A stretch of 64,000 nt of DNA from Vibrio sonorensis (GTDB taxonomy: Bacteria > Pseudomonadota > Gammaproteobacteria > Enterobacterales > Vibrionaceae), in contig NZ_LJJE01000092.1 in NCBI RefSeq assembly GCF_001854765.1, positions 124,001 through 188,000 of the forward strand, given 5' to 3'. Under the pieces are notes generated by a model that had not been told where the DNA came from, ran no database searches, and was given only the letters and a program-made list of their open reading frames with translations. Each line of letters starts with the position of its first letter. Positions within the stretch are counted from its first letter, which is position 1. A program made the translations under genes and the position numbers. Positions 27,345 to 36,066 of the stretch are shown piece by piece.

Positions 27345-28402
27345 AAGTAAACCCGAATACCGCTGCTTTGGATTATGAAAACTTAGCTAGGCAGCAAAAG
27401 TCATACCTGAGAAAAAAACAGTTTTTTATTGTGGCAGCGTTGATTTTGACGCTGCTCTTGATGTTGGCAAACGTGTTTGTTGGTTCACGCGGTATTGCTC
27501 CTGAAGTAACCTTAGATGCGTTGCTTCGCTTTGATGCCTCGAATACTGAACACTTACTCGTACAACACATACGCATTCCAAGAACATTCTTAGCCGTTAT
27601 TGTTGGCGCTGCACTGGCCGTATCTGGTGTTTTGATGCAAGCACTCACCCGTAACCCTTTGGCAGATCCCGGGTTACTTGGCGTAAACGCTGGGGCTATG
27701 CTGGCAGTGGTATCTGCAATCGCAGTGTTTGGCTGGGTTGAAATTCATCAGTATATCGGCGTTGGGCTAGCGGGGGCTGGCCTAGCGGGTTTAACGGTTT
27801 ATCTGCTCGCGGGTATGCATCGAGAAATTAATCCTGTCAAAGTGGTGTTGGCGGGTTCTGCACTTACTGTAGTATTGCTTGCCATCACTCATATCGTGAC
27901 GCTAAACAGCAGTGAACAAGTTTTTGACCAGTATCGCCATTGGTCGGTAGGTTCACTTCAGGGCCGTGACATGGATGTGGTAGTCACGGTTTTACCTTTA
28001 GTCGTTTTAGGTGTGGGTTTCGCTTTTGCCGTTGGGACTATGCTCGACAGCTTGGTTTTAGGCAATCATTTAGGCGCGTCTCTTGGTGTTAACGCCAACC
28101 GAGTGTGGCTGCTCTCTTGTGTTGCCATTATGATCCTGTCTGGCTCCGCCACCGCCGCAGCGGGACCGATTAGCTTTCTCGGCCTTACCGCTCCGCACTT
28201 GGCGCGCTTTATCATTGGCGCTCAGCACTCATGGCTAATTCCATTTTCAGCACTGTTAGGTGCGGTGTTAGTACTTGTGGCCGATATCGTTGGCAAGATT
28301 GTTGGGGCTCCAGGAGAAGTCAGTGTTGGCGTTATGCTAGCCCTGATAGGCGGTCCGTGTTTTGTATTTATGGTGAGAAGATGGAAACTGGCACAACTCT
28401 AA
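27341..28402 (+). CDS. Iron-siderophore ABC permease, FecCD family (FepD-like)
   Basis: 353 aa with about nine to ten transmembrane helices. Family landmarks are IRIPRTFLAVIVGAALAVSG near residue 80, QALTRNPLADPGLLGVNAGA, and the cytoplasmic coupling segment AAAGPISFLGLTAPHLAR near 265. It starts by 4-base overlap with the binding-protein gene and overlaps the next permease by 22 bases, so a single translationally coupled operon is clear. Works as a heterodimer with the following permease. Confidence 0.92.
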   Translation: MKVNPNTAALDYENLARQQKSYLRKKQFFIVAALILTLLLMLANVFVGSRGIAPEVTLDALLRFDASNTEHLLVQHIRIPRTFLAVIVGAALAVSGVLMQALTRNPLADPGLLGVNAGAMLAVVSAIAVFGWVEIHQYIGVGLAGAGLAGLTVYLLAGMHREINPVKVVLAGSALTVVLLAITHIVTLNSSEQVFDQYRHWSVGSLQGRDMDVVVTVLPLVVLGVGFAFAVGTMLDSLVLGNHLGASLGVNANRVWLLSCVAIMILSGSATAAAGPISFLGLTAPHLARFIIGAQHSWLIPFSALLGAVLVLVADIVGKIVGAPGEVSVGVMLALIGGPCFVFMVRRWKLAQL

Positions 28403-29454
28403 CTACAGCATATAAACCGACGGTATCTCGTTGGCGTTTCGGTCAATATTCCATTCGATACAACCGAAGAGAAATTACTATCGCAGTCATTTTGGCACTG
28501 ATGGTTTTTTTGTTGACCTCCTTTGCACTCACGGTTGGAAAATTCCCAATCAGCAGTGAGCAAATTATTGCCATTGCATTGGGGGAACACAGCTACCCCT
28601 TACAAGAAAGAGTACTTGTTAATATTCGCTTGCCCAGAATTTTGACTGCTTTGTGTGTTGGGGCGGCGCTGGGTGTTTCCGGAGCGATATTCCAGTCAGT
28701 GTCTAATAACCCTTTGGGGTCACCGGATATAATCGGTTTTACATCGGGGGCAGCAACGGGTGCTCTATTGCAAATCATTATGTATCGAGCAGAACCTTGG
28801 CAAGTCTCAGCTGCTGCGGTTGCAGGGGGTATGGCGACAGCTTTGGTGGTCTATTTTCTCTCTCGCAAGCAAGGGCAAGTTGGGCGATATCGCTTGATTT
28901 TAACCGGTATTGGGGTTGGTTCCATTCTAACTGCGTTAAACGGCTTATTGCTGGTGAAAGGCGATCTTGACGATGCGTTAACCGCAGGTTTGTGGTTATC
29001 TGGCTCTTTACACTCACGAACTTGGCAACATGTCGTTCCGGTGTTTATAGCGTTGTTAGTCTGTATACCCTTGATCAAATTACTGGTGCGATCCCAATTA
29101 ATGTCTGAAATGGGCAACGATATAGCAAGACAGTTGGGAGTGCGGGTCGAAAGTGTGCAATTTGCCATGATGCTGCTGGCTGTAGTTTTGGCTGCGATGG
29201 CTACTGGCGCGGCAGGCCCTATTGCATTTATCGCTTTGGCGGCACCACAACTTGTGCGTCGATTGCGAGCGAGTGAAGGGCTGCCAATCATCAGCTCAGC
29301 CCTTATGGGGGCTTGTTTGCTGGTTTGTGCAGACCTGTTGACCATGTTGCTTCCTTGGCAACTCGTTTTACCCATTGGCCGCGTGACTGGCATATTGGGC
29401 GGTTTGTACTTGCTTTGGTTGTTAAGCCGAGCTTCCTCTCCAAAATCAAATTAA
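28381..29454 (+). CDS. Iron-siderophore ABC permease, FecCD family (FepG-like)
   Basis: 357 aa from ATG at 28381; a longer frame begins at 28231 but its first 50 codons are the shadow of the upstream permease. Motifs mirror the partner: VNIRLPRILTALCVGAALG, SNNPLGSPDIIGFTSGA, and ATGAAGPIAFIALAAPQLVRR. It overlaps the previous gene by 22 bases, ending within-operon spacing. A hairpin follows the stop. The matching ATPase is not next but 2.4 kb on, beyond the receptor gene. Confidence 0.92.
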   Translation: METGTTLTTAYKPTVSRWRFGQYSIRYNRREITIAVILALMVFLLTSFALTVGKFPISSEQIIAIALGEHSYPLQERVLVNIRLPRILTALCVGAALGVSGAIFQSVSNNPLGSPDIIGFTSGAATGALLQIIMYRAEPWQVSAAAVAGGMATALVVYFLSRKQGQVGRYRLILTGIGVGSILTALNGLLLVKGDLDDALTAGLWLSGSLHSRTWQHVVPVFIALLVCIPLIKLLVRSQLMSEMGNDIARQLGVRVESVQFAMMLLAVVLAAMATGAAGPIAFIALAAPQLVRRLRASEGLPIISSALMGACLLVCADLLTMLLPWQLVLPIGRVTGILGGLYLLWLLSRASSPKSN

Positions 29455-29474
29455 TGGCCCATAGTGGCCATTTT
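29453..29474 (+). terminator. Short hairpin after permease operon
   Basis: AATGGCC (29453-29459) pairs with GGCCATT (29466-29472), followed by TT and a broken T tract. Weak terminator or attenuator. Confidence 0.5.
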
Positions 29475-29542
29475 GCATTTTATTCATAATTAAAAAAAAT
29501 AGTTTACCCATCTCTCATAAATCACACCCAAAATAAGCAACA

Positions 29543-29561
29543 AATGGTAATGAGAACCCTT
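29543..29561 (+). promoter_or_regulatory. Possible Fur box upstream of receptor
   Basis: AATGGTAATGAGAACCCTT agrees with the Fur consensus at 13 of 19 positions. It is 166 bases before the receptor start, compatible with a promoter for the structured leader. Confidence 0.35.
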
Positions 29562-29640
29562 TACATTTAGTTGGTGGGTACACAGAATATCCGTGCTGAT
29601 TTATCGATAAATATAAGCCCAAATTATTAATACGTTTTTT

Positions 29641-29706
29641 GCGTGCAGTTTTATACACCCTGTTGTATCGGGTGTTGTGGCCTATTGCCCAAGGATTTTT
29701 GCACGC
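29641..29706 (+). promoter_or_regulatory. Structured leader upstream of TonB receptor
   Basis: GCGTGCA (29641-29647) pairs perfectly with TGCACGC (29700-29706), closing a 66-base element that holds an internal hairpin ACACCC (29655-29660) / GGGTGT (29670-29675). It ends 20 bases before the receptor ATG. A closed multi-branch shape next to a ribosome binding site suggests translational control or a small-RNA target, though no riboswitch class is recognised. Confidence 0.4.
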
Positions 29707-29726
29707 CCCTATGGAGAAGAACCTAG

Positions 29727-30230
29727 ATGAATATGCAGCATCTTGTTAAGCGTAAATCAGCGTTTATGCTCAACACACTGACCATCTCTATTTTTGGCGC
29801 TCTTTCTGTCGGCCATGCAGTAGCTGAAGAAACAACCCAATTACCTGTGGTTATGGTTTACGGTGAAAAAACCGAGCGTACTCTGCAAGAGACCAGTTCA
29901 AGTGTCCGCGTTTTTGACGAAGACGAAATGAAAGCTGTTAACGCTAACGAAGCAAGAGACCTTATGCGTTTAACGCCAAACGTGGTCGACACGGGGTTTG
30001 GTAATACGGTACCTACTGTTCGAGGCCTTGACGGTGCTGGCCCAGGTAAAGGGGCTATGGCCTTTATGACGGGTACTCGCCCAAGATTGAATGTTTCGGT
30101 AGACGGTCGTTCGCTGACCTATAACGAGTTAGCATTTGGTCCGATGTCAATGTGGGATATGCAACAAGCAGAAATCTATCTAGCCCGCAAAGCTATATTC
30201 AAGGCCGTAACTCAATTGCCGGTTCGATGA
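29727..30230 (+). CDS. TonB-dependent siderophore receptor, 5' part (plug), frame interrupted
   Basis: Signal peptide ends near residue 34 (HAVAEE), followed by a TonB-box-like stretch PVVMVYGEK and the plug domain with QETSSSVRVF, RDLMRLTPNV and PTVRGLDG. Sense is lost at about 30182: CTAGCCCGC needs one G (CTAGGCCCGC) to read IYLGPQSYIQGRNS and join the barrel at ~30186. With that base the gene spans 29727-31768, 680 aa, normal for a receptor. RBS GGAGAAGAA precedes the ATG. Outer-membrane transport of a ferric siderophore is expected from the neighbours. Confidence 0.87.
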   Translation: MNMQHLVKRKSAFMLNTLTISIFGALSVGHAVAEETTQLPVVMVYGEKTERTLQETSSSVRVFDEDEMKAVNANEARDLMRLTPNVVDTGFGNTVPTVRGLDGAGPGKGAMAFMTGTRPRLNVSVDGRSLTYNELAFGPMSMWDMQQAEIYLARKAIFKAVTQLPVR

Positions 30231-31768
30231 TCTTAAAGTCCAATGCCCCGACCTATGAATGGGAAGGCGCGGCGAAAGTGGGCGTAGCAAACCAAGATTA
30301 TGTTCAAACCGCAGCTATGCTATCTGGCGCTTTAGTGGAAGATCAAGTTGCATTTCGTTTAAGTGCGGATAGTCAGCAAAAAGAGAGTACTCTAGACCTG
30401 AATACCTACGAGCCTGCTGGCAACTCCAAAGAAATAAGGTCTAATGCACTCAGAGCCAAATTCCTATTTGAACCAAAAGGCATTGAGGGGCTTTCAAGTA
30501 CTTTGACGATCGCTCATTACGACAGTCGTTCTCCCCAAGGGGAAAACTTGCCAGGTGATCCTAAAACTGGCTCTCGTTACACTGCTGATAGACCAATGTT
30601 TGAGACTGAATCAGACACGGGTATTTGGGATATCGAATACCAAGCTAACGACAATGTAACGTGGAACTTGAACGCGTTTTACACCAACTTTGATATCGAC
30701 CGATTGGCATTGCGTCAGGCCGCTCGTATCGATGGCGAAGAGTTTCAGATTGAACCTTCTATTCGTTATCGCTCAGACGACCAGAAACTTCGAGCGCTTG
30801 CGGGTCTTCGCTACTTTAGCAATGAACAAGCAGAAGATGTTAAAGGTACGGGACGATACAGAGACGAAACCAAAACGGCTTCGGCTTACCTAGAGCTGTT
30901 TTATGCCTTGAGCAATTCACTGGATGTGACTTTTACAGGCCGTTACGAGCGTGAAGACAGATACCGCAAAGGTGGAGACTTGGTTCCTGGACGTCGCGGA
31001 GATCTCGACTTTCGCGTAAGCCTAGATGAAACCTACTCAGACTTTATGCCTAAGCTGGTACTCGCGTGGAAAGCGGACGCAAGTAACAACTATGGTTTCA
31101 GTGTCGCTAAAGGTTTCCGAGCTGGTGGTGCTGGTGTCGATTTTATTTCCGGAACCAACTACAAGTTTGATGAAGAGCAAGTATGGAACTATGAAATCTT
31201 TACTCGTCATCGTTTGAATGGCGGCAGCTTAGAGCTAAACTCAAACTTCTTCTACAACAACTACGACGATTTGCAGCTTCCAGATGGTCAGGGCATCATC
31301 AATGTCGGAAAAAGTGTGACGTACGGTGTGGAAGGTGGTCTGAACTGGTTAGCGACGGATGACGTGCAAATCTTTGCCAATGTGGGTCTACTCAAGTCTG
31401 ATATCTCTGACAGCCCACAGGAAAAGTACAATGGCAACGAACTGCCAATGGCTCCGACTCTGACGGCGGCAACAGGCCTGCGCTACTGGTATGAAGACCT
31501 CGAATTTGGTGCGAATATCCGTTACACCGGCGAGTACTACAGCTACTTTGACAACGAGCCAGCAGGTAAGGCGGGTAACTATGCAACGACTAACTTGCAG
31601 GCGAGCTATCTGTTTGAAGTGGGACGTGTAACCCTATTTGCCAATAACGTCTTTGACGCAGATGCTGAAGTGTTCTTCGACAAGAACAAGTTCAAAACCA
31701 CGGACGTGACTGCACCGATCAAGTTACAACCAAGAATGGTTGGTGTATCGGTTGAAATGAACTTCTAA
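30152..31768 (+). CDS. TonB-dependent siderophore receptor, 3' part (beta-barrel)
   Basis: Second part of the receptor. Real sense starts at ~30186 (SPQSYIQGRNSIAGS); the codons from 30152 to there are the other frame. The protein shows alternating aromatic beta strands, KGFRAGG near the middle, and a C-terminal strand VGVSVEMNF ending in phenylalanine, the usual outer-membrane insertion signal. No start signal exists here, so it is not a separate gene. The gene may be intact if the missing base is a sequencing error. Confidence 0.87.
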   Translation: MGYATSRNLSSPQSYIQGRNSIAGSMILKSNAPTYEWEGAAKVGVANQDYVQTAAMLSGALVEDQVAFRLSADSQQKESTLDLNTYEPAGNSKEIRSNALRAKFLFEPKGIEGLSSTLTIAHYDSRSPQGENLPGDPKTGSRYTADRPMFETESDTGIWDIEYQANDNVTWNLNAFYTNFDIDRLALRQAARIDGEEFQIEPSIRYRSDDQKLRALAGLRYFSNEQAEDVKGTGRYRDETKTASAYLELFYALSNSLDVTFTGRYEREDRYRKGGDLVPGRRGDLDFRVSLDETYSDFMPKLVLAWKADASNNYGFSVAKGFRAGGAGVDFISGTNYKFDEEQVWNYEIFTRHRLNGGSLELNSNFFYNNYDDLQLPDGQGIINVGKSVTYGVEGGLNWLATDDVQIFANVGLLKSDISDSPQEKYNGNELPMAPTLTAATGLRYWYEDLEFGANIRYTGEYYSYFDNEPAGKAGNYATTNLQASYLFEVGRVTLFANNVFDADAEVFFDKNKFKTTDVTAPIKLQPRMVGVSVEMNF

Positions 31769-31788
31769 CCGAAGTTAAACTATAAACA

Positions 31789-31817
31789 GGTGGTTTGCTT
31801 AGCAAGCCGCCTTTTTT
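31789..31817 (+). terminator. Rho-independent terminator after receptor
   Basis: GGTGGTTTGC (31789-31798) pairs with GCAAGCCGCC (31802-31811) with G-U pairs, then six T. Confidence 0.85.
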
Positions 31818-31841
31818 GCCATTAAAGGACTGCCAAAAACA

Positions 31842-32669
31842 ATGTCATCAATAGAGTCTACCTTGGTCGGTGAAGATCTCCATCTCGGATATCAAAGTTA
31901 TACTGTGAGCCAAGGAATCTCCGTCTCAATCCCCAAGGGGAAGTTTACCGTTATTATTGGTCCAAACGGTTGTGGTAAGTCGACGTTATTAAAAAGCTTA
32001 TGTCGTTTGATTACCCCTAAACAGGGGCAGGTATTGCTCGATGGCAAAAGCATTCACAATATGCCAACCAAGCAGGTTGCAAAAGCAATTGGACTGTTAC
32101 CGCAAACCGCGACCGCTCCTGAAGGTATTCGAGTTTTTGACTTAGTGTCGAGAGGGCGCTTCCCACATCAGGGCGTCTTTAAGCAGTGGAGTGAAGAAGA
32201 TCAGCGTGCCACGGTAGAGGCACTGAGTTCTACTGGCACGTTAGAGTTTGCTGATCGCGGCGTCGATCAATTGTCGGGTGGTCAGCGTCAACGCGTATGG
32301 ATAGCGATGGCACTCGCGCAGGAAACACCGATTTTAATGCTCGATGAGCCGACAACATACCTAGATATCACCCACCAGTTTGATCTGTTAGATCTCTTTC
32401 GCTCAATTAATTTGGAGCAGAATAGGACGCTAGTTGCCGTTTTGCACGATCTAAACCAGGCTTGCCGTTACGCCGATCATATTATCGCTATGAAGCAAGG
32501 AAAAGTGGTAGCAGAAGGTTCACCCAAATCACTGATAACCGAATCTTTGATAAAAGAGGTGTTTGAGGTAGATTGCGTGGTTATTCCAGATCCATTGAGT
32601 GGCTCACCTTTAGTGATACCAAAAAGCCGCCACGATAGTGACGGCCTAAGCTCAGTATCCGCAGATTAA
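31842..32669 (+). CDS. Iron-siderophore ABC transporter ATPase (FepC/FecE-like)
   Basis: 275 aa. Walker A GPNGCGKST at residues 40-48, signature LSGGQRQR near 143, Walker B LMLDEPTTYLD near 165, and a switch histidine in AVLHDLNQA. It should energise the two FecCD permeases encoded upstream, completing the uptake system. It lies after the receptor terminator, so it may have its own promoter or depend on read-through. Its stop codon overlaps by 4 bases the stop of the convergent choice-of-anchor gene. Confidence 0.9.
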   Translation: MSSIESTLVGEDLHLGYQSYTVSQGISVSIPKGKFTVIIGPNGCGKSTLLKSLCRLITPKQGQVLLDGKSIHNMPTKQVAKAIGLLPQTATAPEGIRVFDLVSRGRFPHQGVFKQWSEEDQRATVEALSSTGTLEFADRGVDQLSGGQRQRVWIAMALAQETPILMLDEPTTYLDITHQFDLLDLFRSINLEQNRTLVAVLHDLNQACRYADHIIAMKQGKVVAEGSPKSLITESLIKEVFEVDCVVIPDPLSGSPLVIPKSRHDSDGLSSVSAD

Positions 32670-34429
32670 ATGTCGACTTTGTAGATGGTCGTTGTGCCAC
32701 TCACCTCGTTGCCAACCGCAATAAAATGTTGGTTGTTGCGAACAAAGTGATGAATAGATTCTGGACCTAAGTCACCTGCACTTGGGTTGAACTGGTCGCT
32801 CTCACACTCGCCATCGCCGTTGACTTGAGTACATACTGGTTGAGTAAACTCTCGGCTGTTTAAGTAATGTACAAACTTGGCTTTAGCTGGGTCAGAAATA
32901 TCATAAGTCATGATACCGCCCTGTCTCTCTAAACCAATAAAGGCGTAGGTAGCCCCATGAATATTAGCAACTTCAATTGCTTCAGGTTCAACGCCTTTGT
33001 CATCACTGCGGTCATCACCTGATAGATTACTATCGTTAGAGCTATTGAAATTATCGCTACCAAGGCTGAGAACGATACGAGCAAACTCGTCACCGCTATC
33101 AAACACCTGTTCGCCTTTATCATTCCAAATCGAGAATGAACGCGCGCCAAATGCATAAACCGTATCATCCTTACTTAGTTGATTTTGAGGAGCGATCACT
33201 TTTAACCTAGCCAGTGCTTTATTATCTTTTAAGGCTTGAGCAAGAGGGTGATCGGCATCGACCTTGAGTTTTTTACCGCGCAGTTCATCGCTGTATACAA
33301 TGCAAAAGTCTTGCTCAGTTTTGTACTGCGGCGAGTTGGAATAATCATCACCATCCCAGCTATGGCCTTTCTCATCACATAGTAGTTGAGTGGTTTGGTA
33401 ACCGTACTCACGACCATCACCTTCATTGGCAGTTAACACGTATTGTTGGCCATTGATAGTGGCACTGGCGATGCTATCGGGCATATATAGCCCTTCTAAT
33501 TTTGGATACGCTTTTAGGTTACCCGCTATCCCGTCTTTGTTAGATGCGTCTAACTCTGATTGACTCCAAGATTTTCCTTTAAGAGGGTAAATGGCTTCAA
33601 CTCTTGCAGTGGGTAGGTCTATCTTAGCCAGCGCATTGTTTTCTTGCAGAGAAACAAACAGCTTTCCATTGCCGGCAAAGGTGAGATACTCCGGCTCTAA
33701 GTCCTGAGCGACAGAGGCGTTGGGGCCAGAAATGCGAACCTCAGAAGGGAGTTCATGTTGTCGTGCTTGTCCGTGATTAAAGTCTTCAAATCCAATTTGG
33801 GTGACCTCTGCTTGATCAATGCCCTTGCTGATGTCAACCAATGTGATACTTCCCCTTGGATCCACACTGTAGTCGCTATTAGGTTCTCCCTCGTTGGCCG
33901 ATGCGATATAACGACCATCATTTGAAATACTCACCATATCTGGCAGCGCTCCAGCGGGAAACGTTTTTAATAGATCTAAGGTGTCGGCGCGATATAAAGC
34001 GATAACTCCTTCTTTTTGTTTAACTTTGTTTTCGATGGCTACCGCAACGATACCCTTGTATGTGGAAACACTGTTTGCCGCACCGATTTCAATACCAGCC
34101 TCTGTGCCTGCTTTGGACAGGTCAATCGCTCTCTCGTGCTTGGGTTGAGTTTGAGAATCAAACCCCAGAACATCGACGCGTTGTGATTTTGCATTGACGA
34201 CAAACAGTTTATCAGTGCAAGAATCATAGCTAACGATTTCGGCGGCAGAGGTATCAAAATCAGCGTTGGCAATACTGCTACCAACATAAGAGATGCCTTT
34301 TACAGCGGCTTTAGTTTGAGGCGCTTTTGATGTTGGTAAGCACTTAATATCCGCAGCCGAGGCCATATTGCTGATAGAGGTTGCGGTTAATGTAAGAGCA
34401 AACAGGACTCGCGTAGAAATTTTAAACAA
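32666..34429 (-). CDS. Choice-of-anchor I family secreted beta-propeller-like protein
   Basis: 587 aa with a signal peptide ending near residue 26 (SNMASAAD). The motifs ANEGEPNSDY, SLGSDNFN, KGVEPEAIEVA and the repeated seven-residue-type strands fit the choice-of-anchor I family, predicted beta-propellers sometimes annotated as alkaline-phosphatase-like. No C-terminal sorting tail is visible, so it is probably periplasmic or secreted. It is monocistronic and convergent with the ATPase gene, sharing four bases. Enzymatic activity is not established from the sequence. Confidence 0.8.
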   Translation of the reverse strand: MFKISTRVLFALTLTATSISNMASAADIKCLPTSKAPQTKAAVKGISYVGSSIANADFDTSAAEIVSYDSCTDKLFVVNAKSQRVDVLGFDSQTQPKHERAIDLSKAGTEAGIEIGAANSVSTYKGIVAVAIENKVKQKEGVIALYRADTLDLLKTFPAGALPDMVSISNDGRYIASANEGEPNSDYSVDPRGSITLVDISKGIDQAEVTQIGFEDFNHGQARQHELPSEVRISGPNASVAQDLEPEYLTFAGNGKLFVSLQENNALAKIDLPTARVEAIYPLKGKSWSQSELDASNKDGIAGNLKAYPKLEGLYMPDSIASATINGQQYVLTANEGDGREYGYQTTQLLCDEKGHSWDGDDYSNSPQYKTEQDFCIVYSDELRGKKLKVDADHPLAQALKDNKALARLKVIAPQNQLSKDDTVYAFGARSFSIWNDKGEQVFDSGDEFARIVLSLGSDNFNSSNDSNLSGDDRSDDKGVEPEAIEVANIHGATYAFIGLERQGGIMTYDISDPAKAKFVHYLNSREFTQPVCTQVNGDGECESDQFNPSAGDLGPESIHHFVRNNQHFIAVGNEVSGTTTIYKVDI

Positions 34430-34523
34430 GGGAAACTCCTTTTCATCGATTGAAATTCAGGAGTCTATGCTGAGATGGTGAAGGTAATCTTTTGATGTGA
34501 TGAAGGATTTGTGATGCTTTTAA

Positions 34524-34550
34524 GTCAGACCAACATGATGCTGGTCTGAC
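34524..34550 (-). terminator. Hairpin downstream of DUF368 gene
   Basis: GTCAGACCA with TGGTCTGAC around a short AT-rich loop; on the minus strand it is followed by TTAAAA, so the terminator is weak. Confidence 0.55.
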
Positions 34551-34565
34551 GGTCAGGGATGGTGG

Positions 34566-35485
34566 CTAGATGTTGTGATTCTCAGAGTATTTTTCTAATC
34601 CCAATACTAGACCAATCGCTGCCAACATAAGAACAATCGCCATTACGAGGTGAGCGGGTTGACCAGTAACCAATTCGAAGTCCAACGGCGATAGATTTTG
34701 TTGAATGAGTGGTACTTGTTCTCCCTTGGAGTTGGTGCGCCAAGTTAAGGTCTCTTTCCACGGCCATATTTTCGGTAAGGTGCCAATCATCAGGCCAATT
34801 AGGAAAGTGAATGTCAGATCTCTAAAGCGTTTTAACAACCAAGATAAAACGTGTGAAAAGCTGAGTATTCCGATAATACAACCCAATAAAAACAGCGCCA
34901 AAACGCCGATGTCGAAAGATTTTACGGCCCCCAAGACTGTGGCATACATACCGAGCAACAGGAGAATAAAGCTCCCCGATATACCCGGTAAAATCATAGC
35001 GCAGATGGCGATGGCGCCAGCAAACAGAACATTGACTGCCGTTGGTTCCATTGCAAGGGGTTTTAAAACTGTAATACTGTAGGCGAAGGCCACACCTAAC
35101 AGAAGCATAACCCAACGACTTAAGGTCTTTTGCTCTATCTGTTTTAGCATGTGAAAAACGGAAACTAGGATCAGGCCAAAAAAGAACGACCACAAAGGAA
35201 TAGGGTGTTCCACCAATAGCCAAGAAATGAGTTTAGCTAAGGTAAGAATACTGGTAAACACACCGCCAAATAGAGCGATCAAAAATCCGCCATTAATATG
35301 AGCGAAGGCGCCTTTTAAGCCGCGTTCTCTAACTATGGAAAAAAGTGAGGGATTGATGCGGCGAATACTTTCTAACAGCGTGTCATAAATCCCGGTAATA
35401 AATGCAATTGTTCCCCCAGAGACACCGGGCACTACATCGGCAGCACCCATGCTACCCCTTTGAAAAAAGTACTTAAGTAATTCAT
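34566..35485 (-). CDS. popT: DUF368 polyprenyl-phosphate translocase (PopT-like), N-terminal frameshift
   Basis: About 306 aa with roughly eight to ten membrane segments and the paired motifs AADVVPGVSGGT (N-terminal) and MILPGISGSF (middle) that define DUF368. DUF368 proteins including V. cholerae PopT recycle undecaprenyl phosphate across the inner membrane for cell-wall synthesis. The open frame starts only at 35450 (MGAADVV), but another frame just upstream, from ATG at 35485, reads MNYLSTFFKGVA, the expected family N-terminus. One base is missing at about 35449-35452 (GTAGCATGGG for GTAGC-N-ATGGG). With it the product has its normal length. Confidence 0.85.
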
Positions 35486-35588
35486 TTCTAATAATCAGAG
35501 AGTTATTGAGCGAGCAGTATAACGAGTTTACCGCTTAAAAAGTACAGCATAAGTGTAATTAATACTACTGATAAGAAACTAAGTGACT

Positions 35589-35631
35589 ATGCATTTTGCG
35601 TCTGATTGCAAATTGCATTCGCAAAATGCAA
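35589..35631. promoter_or_regulatory. LuxO-like upstream activator sites
   Basis: TCGCAAAATGCAA (35619-35631) matches the LuxO pattern TTGCA-N3-TGCAA with one mismatch. ATGCATTTTGCGT (35589-35601) is a weaker copy 30 bp away. They sit about 60 bases upstream of the sigma-54 element, the usual place for an enhancer. Confidence 0.75.
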
Positions 35632-35691
35632 AAGTATTTATAAATTATCTCAATAAATGGGATCTAACAACCAAAAAAGCGCCTTTCAATG

Positions 35692-35708
35692 TTGGCACGC
35701 TTAATGCA
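35692..35708 (+). promoter_or_regulatory. Sigma-54 promoter of qrr
   Basis: TTGGCAC at 35692-35698 and TGCA at 35705-35708 give the -24 GG / -12 GC pair with ten bases between. Transcription should begin near 35719-35720. Confidence 0.9.
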
Positions 35709-35719
35709 TAATACTTATC

Positions 35720-35823
35720 GACCCTTATTAAGCCGAGGGTCACCTAGCCAACTGACGTTGTTAGTGAATGATTTTGTTCACACACTATTACCGCCAATCG
35801 TTCTGAACGATTGGCTTTTTTTT
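35720..35823 (+). ncRNA. qrr: Qrr quorum-regulatory small RNA
   Basis: About 104 nt. The 5' hairpin GACCCTTATTAAGCCGAGGGTC, the central invariant stretch CACCTAGCCAACTGACGTTG (which pairs with hapR/luxR-type mRNAs) and the 3' terminator stem GCCAATCG/CGATTGGC with a T run at 35816-35823 are all those of Vibrio Qrr RNAs. At low cell density LuxO-P with sigma-54 drives qrr, and with Hfq the RNA represses the master quorum regulator and activates others. It lies between popT and plzD-like genes. Vibrios carry several qrr copies; which number this is cannot be told. Confidence 0.96.
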
Positions 35824-36066
35824 ACCTCTTGAAAGGTAGACAACGAAAAGGCTTACTAGAAGTCATTTATCCAAGCGCTGTGTTTTCATTTGCTCAGATG
35901 TACTGGATGAGAATTTATGCACCTATCACGATAAAACGAATAGACAAAATGATAGCAGGGATACTTTTCACAGATGGATAGCGAATACGGGTCGATATAG
36001 CGCCTGAGAAAACTTAGTGATTTTCATTAAACTACTAGCGATGTTTTTAATTGACCGCGGATGATC

